Source of the DNA: JAZDEU01 sp043808545
GTDB lineage: Bacteria; Patescibacteriota; Patescibacteriia; JAZDEU01
Assembly: GCA_043808545.1 (NCBI GenBank)
Contig: JAZDEU010000048.1
Coordinates: 1-27,354, forward strand
Reading direction: 5' to 3'
Length of the DNA: 27,354 bases
A model generated the notes under the pieces. That model worked only from the letters and a program-made list of their open reading frames with translations. It made no database searches and was not told the origin of the DNA. The translations under genes were made by a program, and so were the position numbers. The first letter of the stretch is position 1; every line of letters starts with the position of its first letter. Positions 1-6,996 of the stretch are shown piece by piece.

Positions 1-47
1 CTTTTTTCTTTTTACTTTTTAGCTTGCTAAGCTCTGACTTGGACAAT

Positions 48-76
48 TTGATTTTGTACATAGATTTTGCTATAAT
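48..76 (+). promoter_or_regulatory. Sigma-70-type promoter with extended -10
   Basis: The -35 box is TTGATT (48-53). After a 17-bp spacer comes a perfect -10 TATAAT (71-76), preceded by TGC, the extended -10 form. Transcription should start near 83. It would produce the short leader that ends at the hairpin at 212-246. Confidence 0.7.
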
Positions 77-82
77 TAAAAT

Positions 83-246
83 AATTAATAATATATTATT
101 TTATTATAGCAAATCCTATTTAGTTTAGCAAATTAGTATAACGGCAAAAGGTGAGATGCTCGCGGCAAATATCTACATGTCCACAGCAAAGTAACAGATG
201 TAGCAAACAACAAGCCAGTTCGTGTCTACACAACTGGCTTTTTTCT
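83..246 (+). ncRNA. Short terminated leader RNA upstream of ileS, with a possible 12-codon peptide
   Basis: A strong promoter at 48-76 and an intrinsic terminator at 212-246 bound a transcript of about 160 nt. Inside it, ATG 156 opens a 12-codon frame (MLAANIYMSTAK, stop at 192-194). A purine-rich AAAGGTGAG lies directly before it, though the spacing is shorter than ideal. Just after, CTACAT (173-178) can pair with ATGTAG (198-203). The transcript may be an sRNA or an attenuation leader for ileS. The peptide has only one Ile codon, so classical Ile attenuation is not supported, and no T-box signature is visible. The class is unknown. Confidence 0.4.
212..246 (+). terminator. Intrinsic terminator
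   Basis: A perfect 9-bp stem, AAGCCAGTT (212-220) with AACTGGCTT (232-240), has an 11-nt loop and continues into a T-rich tail. It closes the transcript from the promoter at 48-76, upstream of the ileS promoter. Confidence 0.8.
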
Positions 247-258
247 TTGCGCGTTTTT

Positions 259-287
259 TTGACTAAAATTCAAGGATGTGGTTAAAT
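259..287 (+). promoter_or_regulatory. Predicted ileS promoter
   Basis: TTGACT (259-264) is followed after 17 bp by TTAAAT (282-287), with TGG directly before the -10 as an extended element. It lies just past the leader terminator, so ileS could be expressed independently of that transcript. The untranslated leader would be about 130 nt. Confidence 0.5.
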
Positions 288-298
288 GAATATATAAA

Positions 299-418
299 CT
301 CAAAACGCAAAATTCAAATGTCAAAACCGCAACTCAAAACTAAAAATTTTTAGAATATCATCTTTCGGTTTTTAAGTTTTTAGTTGTAGATTTGAGTTTT
401 GAACTTTTAGTTTTGACT
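299..418 (+). repeat. Imperfect inverted repeat of CTCAAAACT-type motifs
   Basis: Motifs such as AACTCAAAACTAAAAA on the left are answered by AGTTGTAGATTTGAGTTTTG and GTTTTGAC on the right; GTCAAAAC (320-327) pairs with GTTTTGAC (410-417). The element would fold in the ileS 5' leader. The same motif set recurs between the macA-like and macB-like genes at 18231-18436, so this is a dispersed family. Confidence 0.55.
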
Positions 419-425
419 TATTGTT

Positions 426-3400
426 ATGTCTAATAAATTTGTAAAAAATGAAGAGGAGGTTTTAAAGTTTTGGGACAAGAATAAAATTTTTGAAAAGTCG
501 GTTGCTAAAGATGCGCCTATGGGCGACTATGTTTTTTATGATGGTCCGCCGTTTGGAACAGGTGAGCCGCATTATGGTCATCTGCTGTCCAGCATCTGCA
601 AAGATGTGGTTCCGCGCTACTGGACTATGCGAGGGTACAGAGTGGAACGCCGATGGGGATGGGATTGTCACGGATTGCCGATAGAAAATATTATTGAAAA
701 GGAAATGGGGATTAGTGGTAAGAAGCAGATTGGGGAAATGGGAATTGATAAATTTAATGAAGCGTGCAGGACGCGCGTTTTAGAGTATGCTGATATTTGG
801 GATAAGATGATTCATCGCATCGCTAGATGGGTTGAGTTTAAAAATTCATATAAGACGATGGATAAGGATTTTATGGAATCTGTTTGGTGGGGATTTAAGC
901 AGTTGTGGGACAAGGATTTAATTTATCAAGGAAGAAAAGTTTTATTATATTGCCCGAGATGCGAAACGCCGATTTCTAATTTTGAAGTGGCGATGGACAA
1001 TAGTTATAAAGAGATCACGGAAACGAGCGTTTATGTGAAGTTTAAAGTGAAAAAAGAAAGTTTAACTGCTTCTAAGAATGAGATCCTTCGCTCCGCTCAG
1101 GATGACGCGGTCTATGTTTTGGCGTGGACGACGACGCCTTGGACTTTGCCTGCGAATGTAGCGCTGGCGGTATCTGATAAGGAAGAAATTAAATATACAA
1201 TTTGTTTATTCAAAAATTTTGAAACAAAAAATATAGAAAAATATATCTTTTCTAATGGTTTTATATTAAAATTGGGTGAGTTAGGATATATCAAGACTGA
1301 CAGAAAAGTAACTGATAAAGATGTGGAAAAATATAAATCACAAGGGTATTCAGGTTGTTATGAACTTGGTCCAGAGATAAAAGGCAAAGATTTAGTCGGT
1401 TTAGAATACGAGCCGTTGTTTGATGTGCCAGCTCTTCGTGAAAGCGGGAAAAAAGTTTATTATGTCGCGCCAGCTGATTTTGTGACAACGGAAGACGGAA
1501 CTGGCGTTGTGCATACTGCCGTTGTTTATGGAGAAGATGATTATAATTTAGGATTAAAGTTGGACTTGCCTGTTATTCCAGCGTTAGATGAGAAAGGACA
1601 TTTTAATGATACTGTCCCGCAATTCAAAGGAGTATATTTTAAGGCGGCGGATAAAATGGTCATTGAAGATTTAGAAAAAAGAGGATTACTTTTTCAGGCA
1701 GCGCCGTTTAAACATCCATATCCGTTTTGCCATAGATGCGATACGCGGCTTTTTTATAATGCTATTCCAGCGTGGTTTATTGATATTAAAAAATTAAAAA
1801 AGCGGATGCTGGAATTAAATGAAAAAATAAATTGGTATCCGGAACATCTGAAAAATGGCAGGTTCGCGCAAGGGATTGAGCAAGCGCCAGACTGGAATAT
1901 TTCGCGAAACAGATATTTTGCAACCCCGATTCCAATTTGGGAATGCGCAAAATGCGGAGAAAGAGAAGTCATTGATAGTGTTAAAAAATTAAAAGAAAAA
2001 AGCGGAGAAAAAGAAATTAACGATATTCATAGTCATTTTATTGATAAATTAAAATGGAAATGCTCAAAATGCGGCGGAGAAATGAAACGGATTAAAGAGG
2101 TATTTGACTGCTGGGTTGAGTCTGGTTCAATGTCGTTCGCGCAGATGCATTATCCTTTTGAGAACAAAGAAAAATTTGAAAAAGTTTTTCCAGCTCAATT
2201 TATTGTTGAATATATTTCACAAACACGAGCGTGGTTTTATGTTATGCATGTCTTATCCGCGGCGATTTTTAATTCAAACAGTTTTGAAAATGTACTCACA
2301 ACAGGGGTTATTTTAAATGAAAAAGGAGAGAAGATGAGCAAGTCAAAAAAAAATTATCCTGATCCATATAAAGTTATAAATGAATTTGGCGCGGATGCTT
2401 TGAGGTTTTATTTAATGAGTTCGCCGGTTATGCGCGCGGAAAATTTATTTTTCAATGAAAGGGATTTAAGGGATGTGTTTAGAAAAAATATAATGTTATT
2501 ATGGAATGTTTATACATTTTATGAGATGTTCGCCGAAGCGTCGCAGTCCCCTGCGGGAGACTGCGACGGAGATGAAATGTATGCGGATGCGCCGCAGTCC
2601 GCTAAAGGAGACTGCGGCGGAGAAAAAAAGTTCAAAGTCAATATTGGGAGTGATAATATTTTAGACAAGTGGATTTTAGCAAAATTAAGGGAATTAGTGA
2701 GCGGAGTTACGGAGAATATGAATAAGTATGATATGCCGCGATCTGTAAAATTGATCACAGATTTTATTGACGATTTATCAACTTGGTATTTGCGCCGGTC
2801 AAGAGACAGGTTTAAAGGCGATGACCTCGCTGATAAACAGGCGGCGTTAGCTACGACCAAATATGTTTTAACGGAATTGGCGAAAGTTATGGCGCCATTT
2901 ATGCCATTTATTGCGGAACAGCTTTGGCAGAAAACGACCGGGTATAATTTTGAGGATGAGAATAGAAGTGTGCATTTGGAGGAGTGGCCTGCGGCAGAAT
3001 TAAGAATTAAGAATCAAGAATTAAGAATTTCAGAAAAAATACAATTAGATGATTCCCTTCTTGAGAGGGGCAAATGGTGTGCGGACGATCAGAAAATTTT
3101 AGAAAAAATGACAATGGTTAGAAAAATTGTGGAGATAGGGATGGCGTTAAGGGCGGAGGCGAATATTAAAGTGCGCCAAGCTTTATCAAAACTGGAAATT
3201 AAAAAATCTGTCCCCACGCTGGAAGTTGACTTTAGAATTAAAACAGAAAGGTATACACTGGAAAATGAATATGCGGACTTAATAAAAGATGAGTTAAATG
3301 TGAAGGAAGTTGTATTTGTTGATGAAATTTTTGAAGGTCTGGTGAAAACAGATGACGGAGATTTACATTTAGGACTTGACACTGAACTGACTTTGGAATT

Positions 3401-3656
3401 AAGGCAAGAAGGCGTTTCTCGTGAACTAGCGCGTCAGATTAATTCTATGCGAAAAAAATCTGGACTCACTATAAATGATCGGGTGAAAATATATTATTCC
3501 ACTGAAAGCGATTTTATCTGTGAAGTGATTTTAAAGCTGGGAGCAGAGATTATGAAGGATACATTGGCTATGGAAATTATTTCTGAAAGCAGAGATGGAA
3601 TGAACGAAGTTAAAATTGGGGAAGAGATTTTAAAGTTGGGAGTTGAGAAAATATAA
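426..3656 (+). CDS. ileS: Isoleucyl-tRNA synthetase (IleRS)
   Basis: This class I synthetase charges tRNA-Ile in the cytoplasm and edits mischarged valine. The HIGH-type signature reads HYGH (residues 49-52) after DGPPFGTGEP, and KMSKS is at residues 636-640. The WTTTPWTLPANVALAV segment marks the CP1 editing domain, and a cysteine pair motif (KCSKCGG) lies before the catalytic second half. At 1076 residues, with HYGH and a long C-terminal region, it resembles the archaeal/eukaryotic-like IleRS group rather than the E. coli type; that placement rests on motif recognition. No SD precedes ATG 426. The protein carries three in-frame pieces of dispersed repeats: residues about 217-227, 705-732 and 858-869. 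All lie in likely surface loops. The reading frame is intact throughout and both catalytic motifs are present, so it should be functional. Confidence 0.97.
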   Translation: MSNKFVKNEEEVLKFWDKNKIFEKSVAKDAPMGDYVFYDGPPFGTGEPHYGHLLSSICKDVVPRYWTMRGYRVERRWGWDCHGLPIENIIEKEMGISGKKQIGEMGIDKFNEACRTRVLEYADIWDKMIHRIARWVEFKNSYKTMDKDFMESVWWGFKQLWDKDLIYQGRKVLLYCPRCETPISNFEVAMDNSYKEITETSVYVKFKVKKESLTASKNEILRSAQDDAVYVLAWTTTPWTLPANVALAVSDKEEIKYTICLFKNFETKNIEKYIFSNGFILKLGELGYIKTDRKVTDKDVEKYKSQGYSGCYELGPEIKGKDLVGLEYEPLFDVPALRESGKKVYYVAPADFVTTEDGTGVVHTAVVYGEDDYNLGLKLDLPVIPALDEKGHFNDTVPQFKGVYFKAADKMVIEDLEKRGLLFQAAPFKHPYPFCHRCDTRLFYNAIPAWFIDIKKLKKRMLELNEKINWYPEHLKNGRFAQGIEQAPDWNISRNRYFATPIPIWECAKCGEREVIDSVKKLKEKSGEKEINDIHSHFIDKLKWKCSKCGGEMKRIKEVFDCWVESGSMSFAQMHYPFENKEKFEKVFPAQFIVEYISQTRAWFYVMHVLSAAIFNSNSFENVLTTGVILNEKGEKMSKSKKNYPDPYKVINEFGADALRFYLMSSPVMRAENLFFNERDLRDVFRKNIMLLWNVYTFYEMFAEASQSPAGDCDGDEMYADAPQSAKGDCGGEKKFKVNIGSDNILDKWILAKLRELVSGVTENMNKYDMPRSVKLITDFIDDLSTWYLRRSRDRFKGDDLADKQAALATTKYVLTELAKVMAPFMPFIAEQLWQKTTGYNFEDENRSVHLEEWPAAELRIKNQELRISEKIQLDDSLLERGKWCADDQKILEKMTMVRKIVEIGMALRAEANIKVRQALSKLEIKKSVPTLEVDFRIKTERYTLENEYADLIKDELNVKEVVFVDEIFEGLVKTDDGDLHLGLDTELTLELRQEGVSRELARQINSMRKKSGLTINDRVKIYYSTESDFICEVILKLGAEIMKDTLAMEIISESRDGMNEVKIGEEILKLGVEKI
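1074..1108 (+). repeat. In-frame repeat fragment inside ileS (family with GGATGAC arms)
   Basis: The DNA GATCCTTCGCTCCGCTCAGG followed by ATGAC is a partial copy of the dispersed family found at 15219-15313 and elsewhere. Read in the ileS frame it gives KNEILRSAQDD (residues 217-227), between two strands leading into the editing domain. Confidence 0.65.
2539..2618 (+). repeat. Two CGCAGTC/GACTGCG hairpins in frame inside ileS
   Basis: Copy 1 pairs CGTCGCAGTC (2539-2548) with GACTGCGACG (2559-2568). Copy 2 pairs GCCGCAGTC (2591-2599) with GACTGCGGC (2610-2618). Translated, they give two similar peptides, SQSPAGDCDG and PQSAKGDCGG, at the junction between the catalytic core and the anticodon-binding domain. 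The same hairpin occurs between genes at 15097-15127 and 26682-26712. Confidence 0.8.
2997..3031 (+). repeat. Tandem GAATTAA repeat in frame inside ileS
   Basis: A 7-bp unit close to GAATTAA repeats about five times. It encodes ELRIKNQELRIS in the C-terminal region of IleRS (about residues 858-869). It resembles the AATTTCTAATTTCC-type tandems inside rluD and valS. Confidence 0.65.
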
Positions 3657-3737
3657 AGTATTTAGTATTAAGCGATGCGACTCGTTTATTTTTTAAAAAT
3701 GTTTGCGGGCGGGTGTATGCAATAAATTTAAAATAAT

Positions 3738-4298
3738 ATGCAACAAGAATTTATCAAGGTTATTTATTTTTGGATAATCGGATTTTTTTTGGCGATTTTA
3801 GAAATTCAAATTGAAGGCGAACACGGATGGGCGGAAAAATTACCCACATGGCGCGCTAAATCTGGCAGTAAGCTGGATAAATTATTTAAGAAGCTGGCTT
3901 CAGAAAAAGATTTGACTGGCTATCATATAGTTTTAATGACTTTTATTTTATTATTTTTTCATCTGCCATTTATCTGGAGCTGGCAGTGGAATTTACTTGC
4001 TGAATTAGAATTATTAAGTATTTTTATATTATTCGCCGCGGTTTGGGATTTTTTATGGTTTGTTTTAAACCCGAAATTTTCATTAAGAGTTTTTAACGCA
4101 GAGCATGTTTGGTGGCATAAAAAATGGCTTTGGAAATTTCCAGTTGATTATTATGCCGCTATTATTTTGTGCATTGCGTTTCTTTTGCCCGAATTGATAA
4201 TAACTGGCGGACTAACTTTTTATAAGATGATAATTTTACTTGGCTTAAATTTACTTCTGACTATGTTGACAGTAATATTCTATCCAAAAGCATTTTGA
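3738..4298 (+). CDS. Conserved-looking multi-pass membrane protein of unknown function
   Basis: The product has 186 residues. An N-terminal hydrophobic segment (about residues 6-24) is followed by a polar stretch containing EIQIEGEHGWAEKLPTWR. Further hydrophobic segments lie at about 62-80, 87-112, 138-155 and 160-180. An aromatic and charged loop (FNAEHVWWHKKWLWKFP) sits between the third and fourth. The acidic/aromatic motif IEGEHGWAEKLPTWR and the paired His/Trp loops look like conserved features, but I do not recognise an enzyme family. It follows ileS by 81 bp on the same strand and could be read through from it. No SD is seen before ATG 3738. Confidence 0.75.
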   Translation: MQQEFIKVIYFWIIGFFLAILEIQIEGEHGWAEKLPTWRAKSGSKLDKLFKKLASEKDLTGYHIVLMTFILLFFHLPFIWSWQWNLLAELELLSIFILFAAVWDFLWFVLNPKFSLRVFNAEHVWWHKKWLWKFPVDYYAAIILCIAFLLPELIITGGLTFYKMIILLGLNLLLTMLTVIFYPKAF

Positions 4299-4540
4299 TA
4301 TTTTTATCCGAAAAAAGACAGATGTTTGCCAAGTTGCATCCCTCTTTTCTTTTCTCCGACATCAACATCTATCCATCTATTGTCTCATAAGATTGCCGCC
4401 AATTAAAATTTTTTGGCTTATTTAAACAAAATTTATTTTTAGAGCAACTTACAAATTTTTGCTAATTTAAGTTAAATTCCGAATTTCAGTTCGCCCTTTG
4501 GAGACAAGCTCATTATGGCAAAATAATAATTTTAAAAATT

Positions 4541-5995
4541 TTATATCTTTCCCAAATCCAAATACTCATCCACCTTTATTTCTTTCACAAAATCCGGCAT
4601 ATGGCTTATTAAAATTATCGCGCCTTCATATTCATTGATGGCTTTTGCGATAACTGGAATGTGGCGAAAATTTATATGATTGGTCGGCTCGTCTAAAATT
4701 AAAATTCCCGGCCGCATCAAAACTAACCGCGCAAAAGACAATAACGCTTTCTGCCCTTCGGAAAGATGGAAGACTTTATGCCCCATCAAATCTCCAGTAA
4801 TAAGAAATCCAGCCGCGATTGCGCGCATTTTTTGCTGATCAATTCCGTCAGCTCGGACGCTATCAAGAGAATCAAAAACTGTGTCATCAAAATTAAGAGT
4901 GGCGAAATCCTGGCTGTAATAACCCACGCAGACGCCGTCAGCTATTTTCGCTCCTTCATTTTTTCCTGAAACTAAAGTTCGCAATAAAGTACTCTTGCCT
5001 ACCCCGTTCGGACCTGATACTAGCATGCGCGTCCGTTTTTTTAAAATTTTATTCACTTCTTTTATAACAGCCTTATGATCGCGGATAACTTTTACTGATT
5101 TAATTATAACAGTATCTCCGCCGCCTATATCCTGCGCGGGTATTTTAAAATCCCTAATTGTTTTATCCTCTCGTCTAACATCCACTTTATTTTCTTCCAG
5201 CTCTTCTGTTTCATCTTGCATTTTTTTTGCCAAGCGCCTCATCTTTCCTCCTTTATGCGAGAAAAAATTAGCCTTGTCTTTTCTATCCTTAATCTGCTTT
5301 TCTAACTGAGTATTTTTCTTGCGCTCTCTCTCAACGCGGTTTGCTATTTCTTCAACTACCGAATAATAATCTCCGATGTACATTTCTAATTTCTTCGTAA
5401 AAACATCTAAATAAATAACTCCTTCAGTAAAACAATTTAAAAAGTCCGCGTCATGAGATATAACAATAACTGTTTTATCATACATCACTAAAAATTCAAT
5501 CAAATGATCTATTCCAGCCTGATCAAGATTATTCGTCGGCTCATCAAGAAGTAAAATATCTGGATTCTGAATTAACGCAAAAGCGAGCAATAGCCGCGCC
5601 TGCTGACCACCGGAAAGATCTCCGACAATTCTATCAATAGGAACATTAAGATTAACCGCTTCCATAACCTTGCTTATCCTGCTTCTAATATTTCCTGGAA
5701 CTGGATTAAAAGCTTTAGAAAAATATGCCTCAGCCGTCAAAGGAAAATACTCTCGGGCGACGACCTGCAAAGCGGTTCCAATTGTCGCGCCGTTAGTTAT
5801 AGAAATAGTCCCGCGCTTCGGTTTAAGTTCGCCTTTAATCAAAGAAAAAACCGTGCTTTTCCCAGCGCCATTTTGCCCCATCAATGTAAATTTCGCGCCT
5901 CTGCGTACGCTAAAACTAGCCTCTTCTAAAATAGGTCTCTTTTCTAAATATTCATAAGTTACTACATCAAATCTTAAAAGGACTTCTTCTGGCAT
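4541..5995 (-). CDS. ABC-F family ATPase (tandem ABC domains, no membrane domain)
   Basis: Two ABC nucleotide-binding domains lie in one 484-residue soluble chain. Domain 1 has Walker A GQNGAGKST (40-48), signature LSGGQ (127-131) and Walker B DE (151-152), followed by an H-loop His (ISHD). Domain 2 has Walker A GPNGVGKST (328-336), a variant signature LSEGQ (411-415), DE (435-436) and ISHM. A Lys/Arg/Glu-rich coiled linker (about 205-285) joins them. There is no transmembrane segment. This is the ABC-F layout of ribosome-associated translation factors such as EttA and Uup and of antibiotic-resistance proteins. The subfamily cannot be assigned by eye, so no symbol is given. At 484 residues it is short for the group. 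ATG 5995 has no evident SD. Confidence 0.92.
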   Translation of the reverse strand: MPEEVLLRFDVVTYEYLEKRPILEEASFSVRRGAKFTLMGQNGAGKSTVFSLIKGELKPKRGTISITNGATIGTALQVVAREYFPLTAEAYFSKAFNPVPGNIRSRISKVMEAVNLNVPIDRIVGDLSGGQQARLLLAFALIQNPDILLLDEPTNNLDQAGIDHLIEFLVMYDKTVIVISHDADFLNCFTEGVIYLDVFTKKLEMYIGDYYSVVEEIANRVERERKKNTQLEKQIKDRKDKANFFSHKGGKMRRLAKKMQDETEELEENKVDVRREDKTIRDFKIPAQDIGGGDTVIIKSVKVIRDHKAVIKEVNKILKKRTRMLVSGPNGVGKSTLLRTLVSGKNEGAKIADGVCVGYYSQDFATLNFDDTVFDSLDSVRADGIDQQKMRAIAAGFLITGDLMGHKVFHLSEGQKALLSFARLVLMRPGILILDEPTNHINFRHIPVIAKAINEYEGAIILISHMPDFVKEIKVDEYLDLGKI

Positions 5996-6147
5996 ATAAA
6001 TAAAGTTGCGAACATACTCGGAGTCAGACTCCTGCTAGGCGCAATATTCAAATTTCTATATATTTAATTTAAAAAAACAACCATAAAAGTTGCTATATTT
6101 ATTCAAATTCCTTTTTATAATACGACAAAACATCACAAAAGTCAAAT

Positions 6148-6936
6148 TTAATTTTTGCCATTCATAATTCTGCGAATCGGCTTATACAATATTCTATGTT
6201 CCGCGCAGATCCCATATTTCAATAAAGCATCGCTATGCAACTTCGTCCCATAGCCTTTATGTTTATCAAAACCATATGCAGGATATTTAATATGCATATC
6301 TTTTAATATATTATCTCTCGTAACTTTTGCGATAATAGATGCCGCGGCAATAGAATAAATTTTAGCATCCCCGTCTTTTATATATTCGCGAGTGGCAGGT
6401 CGCCTAAAAAGTGCGTCATTCTGAATGCCTGCCTGCCCAAACAGATAGCCACCGAGTGGTTTGTCATCCCGAGCGTAGCCGATATTTTTGTCATCCCGAG
6501 CGTAGCCGAGGGATTCCTCCACTTCGGTCGGAATGACAGAACGACTTTGGTTGGAACGATAATGTTTTTTTTTCCAGCACACCCCATCTATCAGCGCATA
6601 ATCAGGTTCCATGTCTAACCCATTAATAGCCATTTCAAAAGCTTTTACATTTGCCCGTCCTATGTTATACTGATTTATATATTCAATATCAATTATTCCA
6701 ACAGACCAGCTTAAAGCGGTTTTCTTTATTTCAAAAAATATTTCCTCGCGCTTTTTCTCCTTAAGCAATTTTGAATCGCGCGCGCCAGCAATTATTTTTC
6801 CATTCGCTGGCATTATGACAGCCGCCGCTACCAACGGTCCCGCCCACGCTCCGCGACCGGCTTCGTCAACGCCAGCGATAAATTTATAGCCTTGCGATCT
6901 CAGATGATGTTCGTATGTTTGGGTGGGAAATATCAT
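6148..6936 (-). CDS. rnhB: Ribonuclease HII carrying an in-frame repeat insertion
   Basis: RNase HII cuts RNA in RNA/DNA hybrids and at single ribonucleotides in DNA. The hallmark AGVDEAGRGAWAGPL gives the first two catalytic acids, D24 and E25. D117 (in ALIDG) is the third, and D190 (in KDGDAK) matches the fourth. AAASIIAKVTRD follows. In E. coli the third and fourth acids (D108, D126) are 18 residues apart; here they are 73 apart. The roughly 55 extra residues (about 120-184) are the translation of dispersed repeats at 6404-6541, including VIPTEVEESLGYARDD and a second YARDD. The frame stays open, so the enzyme may be active with a long loop, but loss of activity is possible. It is transcribed divergently from recQ, with 36 bp between start codons. 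Confidence 0.93.
   Translation of the reverse strand: MIFPTQTYEHHLRSQGYKFIAGVDEAGRGAWAGPLVAAAVIMPANGKIIAGARDSKLLKEKKREEIFFEIKKTALSWSVGIIDIEYINQYNIGRANVKAFEMAINGLDMEPDYALIDGVCWKKKHYRSNQSRSVIPTEVEESLGYARDDKNIGYARDDKPLGGYLFGQAGIQNDALFRRPATREYIKDGDAKIYSIAAASIIAKVTRDNILKDMHIKYPAYGFDKHKGYGTKLHSDALLKYGICAEHRILYKPIRRIMNGKN
6404..6541 (-). repeat. Palindromic repeat array inserted in frame within rnhB
   Basis: GTCATCCCGAGCGTAGCCGA occurs twice as a direct repeat (6463-6482 and 6490-6509). The opposing arm TTCGGTCGGAATGACA follows (6523-6538). A further TCATTCTGAATGCCTG piece lies at 6416-6431. These are the arms of the family seen between genes at 15219-15313, 23249-23372, 25420-25534 and 27247-27343. 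Here the whole array is coding. Confidence 0.85.
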
Positions 6937-6946
6937 ATTCTATAAT
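6919..6946 (+). promoter_or_regulatory. Predicted recQ promoter
   Basis: TTGGGT (6919-6924) and a perfect TATAAT (6941-6946) are 16 bp apart, placing the start near 6953, about 20 nt before recQ. The -35 lies inside the first codons of rnhB. Confidence 0.5.
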
Positions 6947-6967
6947 TTTAAACTTCTATTCGTCTTA

Positions 6968-6996
6968 AGTATATGCTAAAATCTCTCTTAAAACAA
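6968..6996 (-). promoter_or_regulatory. Predicted rnhB promoter
   Basis: On the minus strand TTGTTT (6991-6996) is followed after 17 bp by TATACT (6968-6973), with the start near 6961. The -10 touches the recQ start codon and the -35 is within recQ. Together with the recQ promoter this forms face-to-face overlapping promoters. Confidence 0.5.

Noticed and set aside
83..246. T-box riboswitch in front of ileS
   Set aside because: The conserved T-box antiterminator sequence is not present and the leader is too short for the full structure.
151..284. Cys-rich frame opening at GTG 151
   Set aside because: It runs through an intrinsic terminator and has no supported start; the cysteine codons look like chance.
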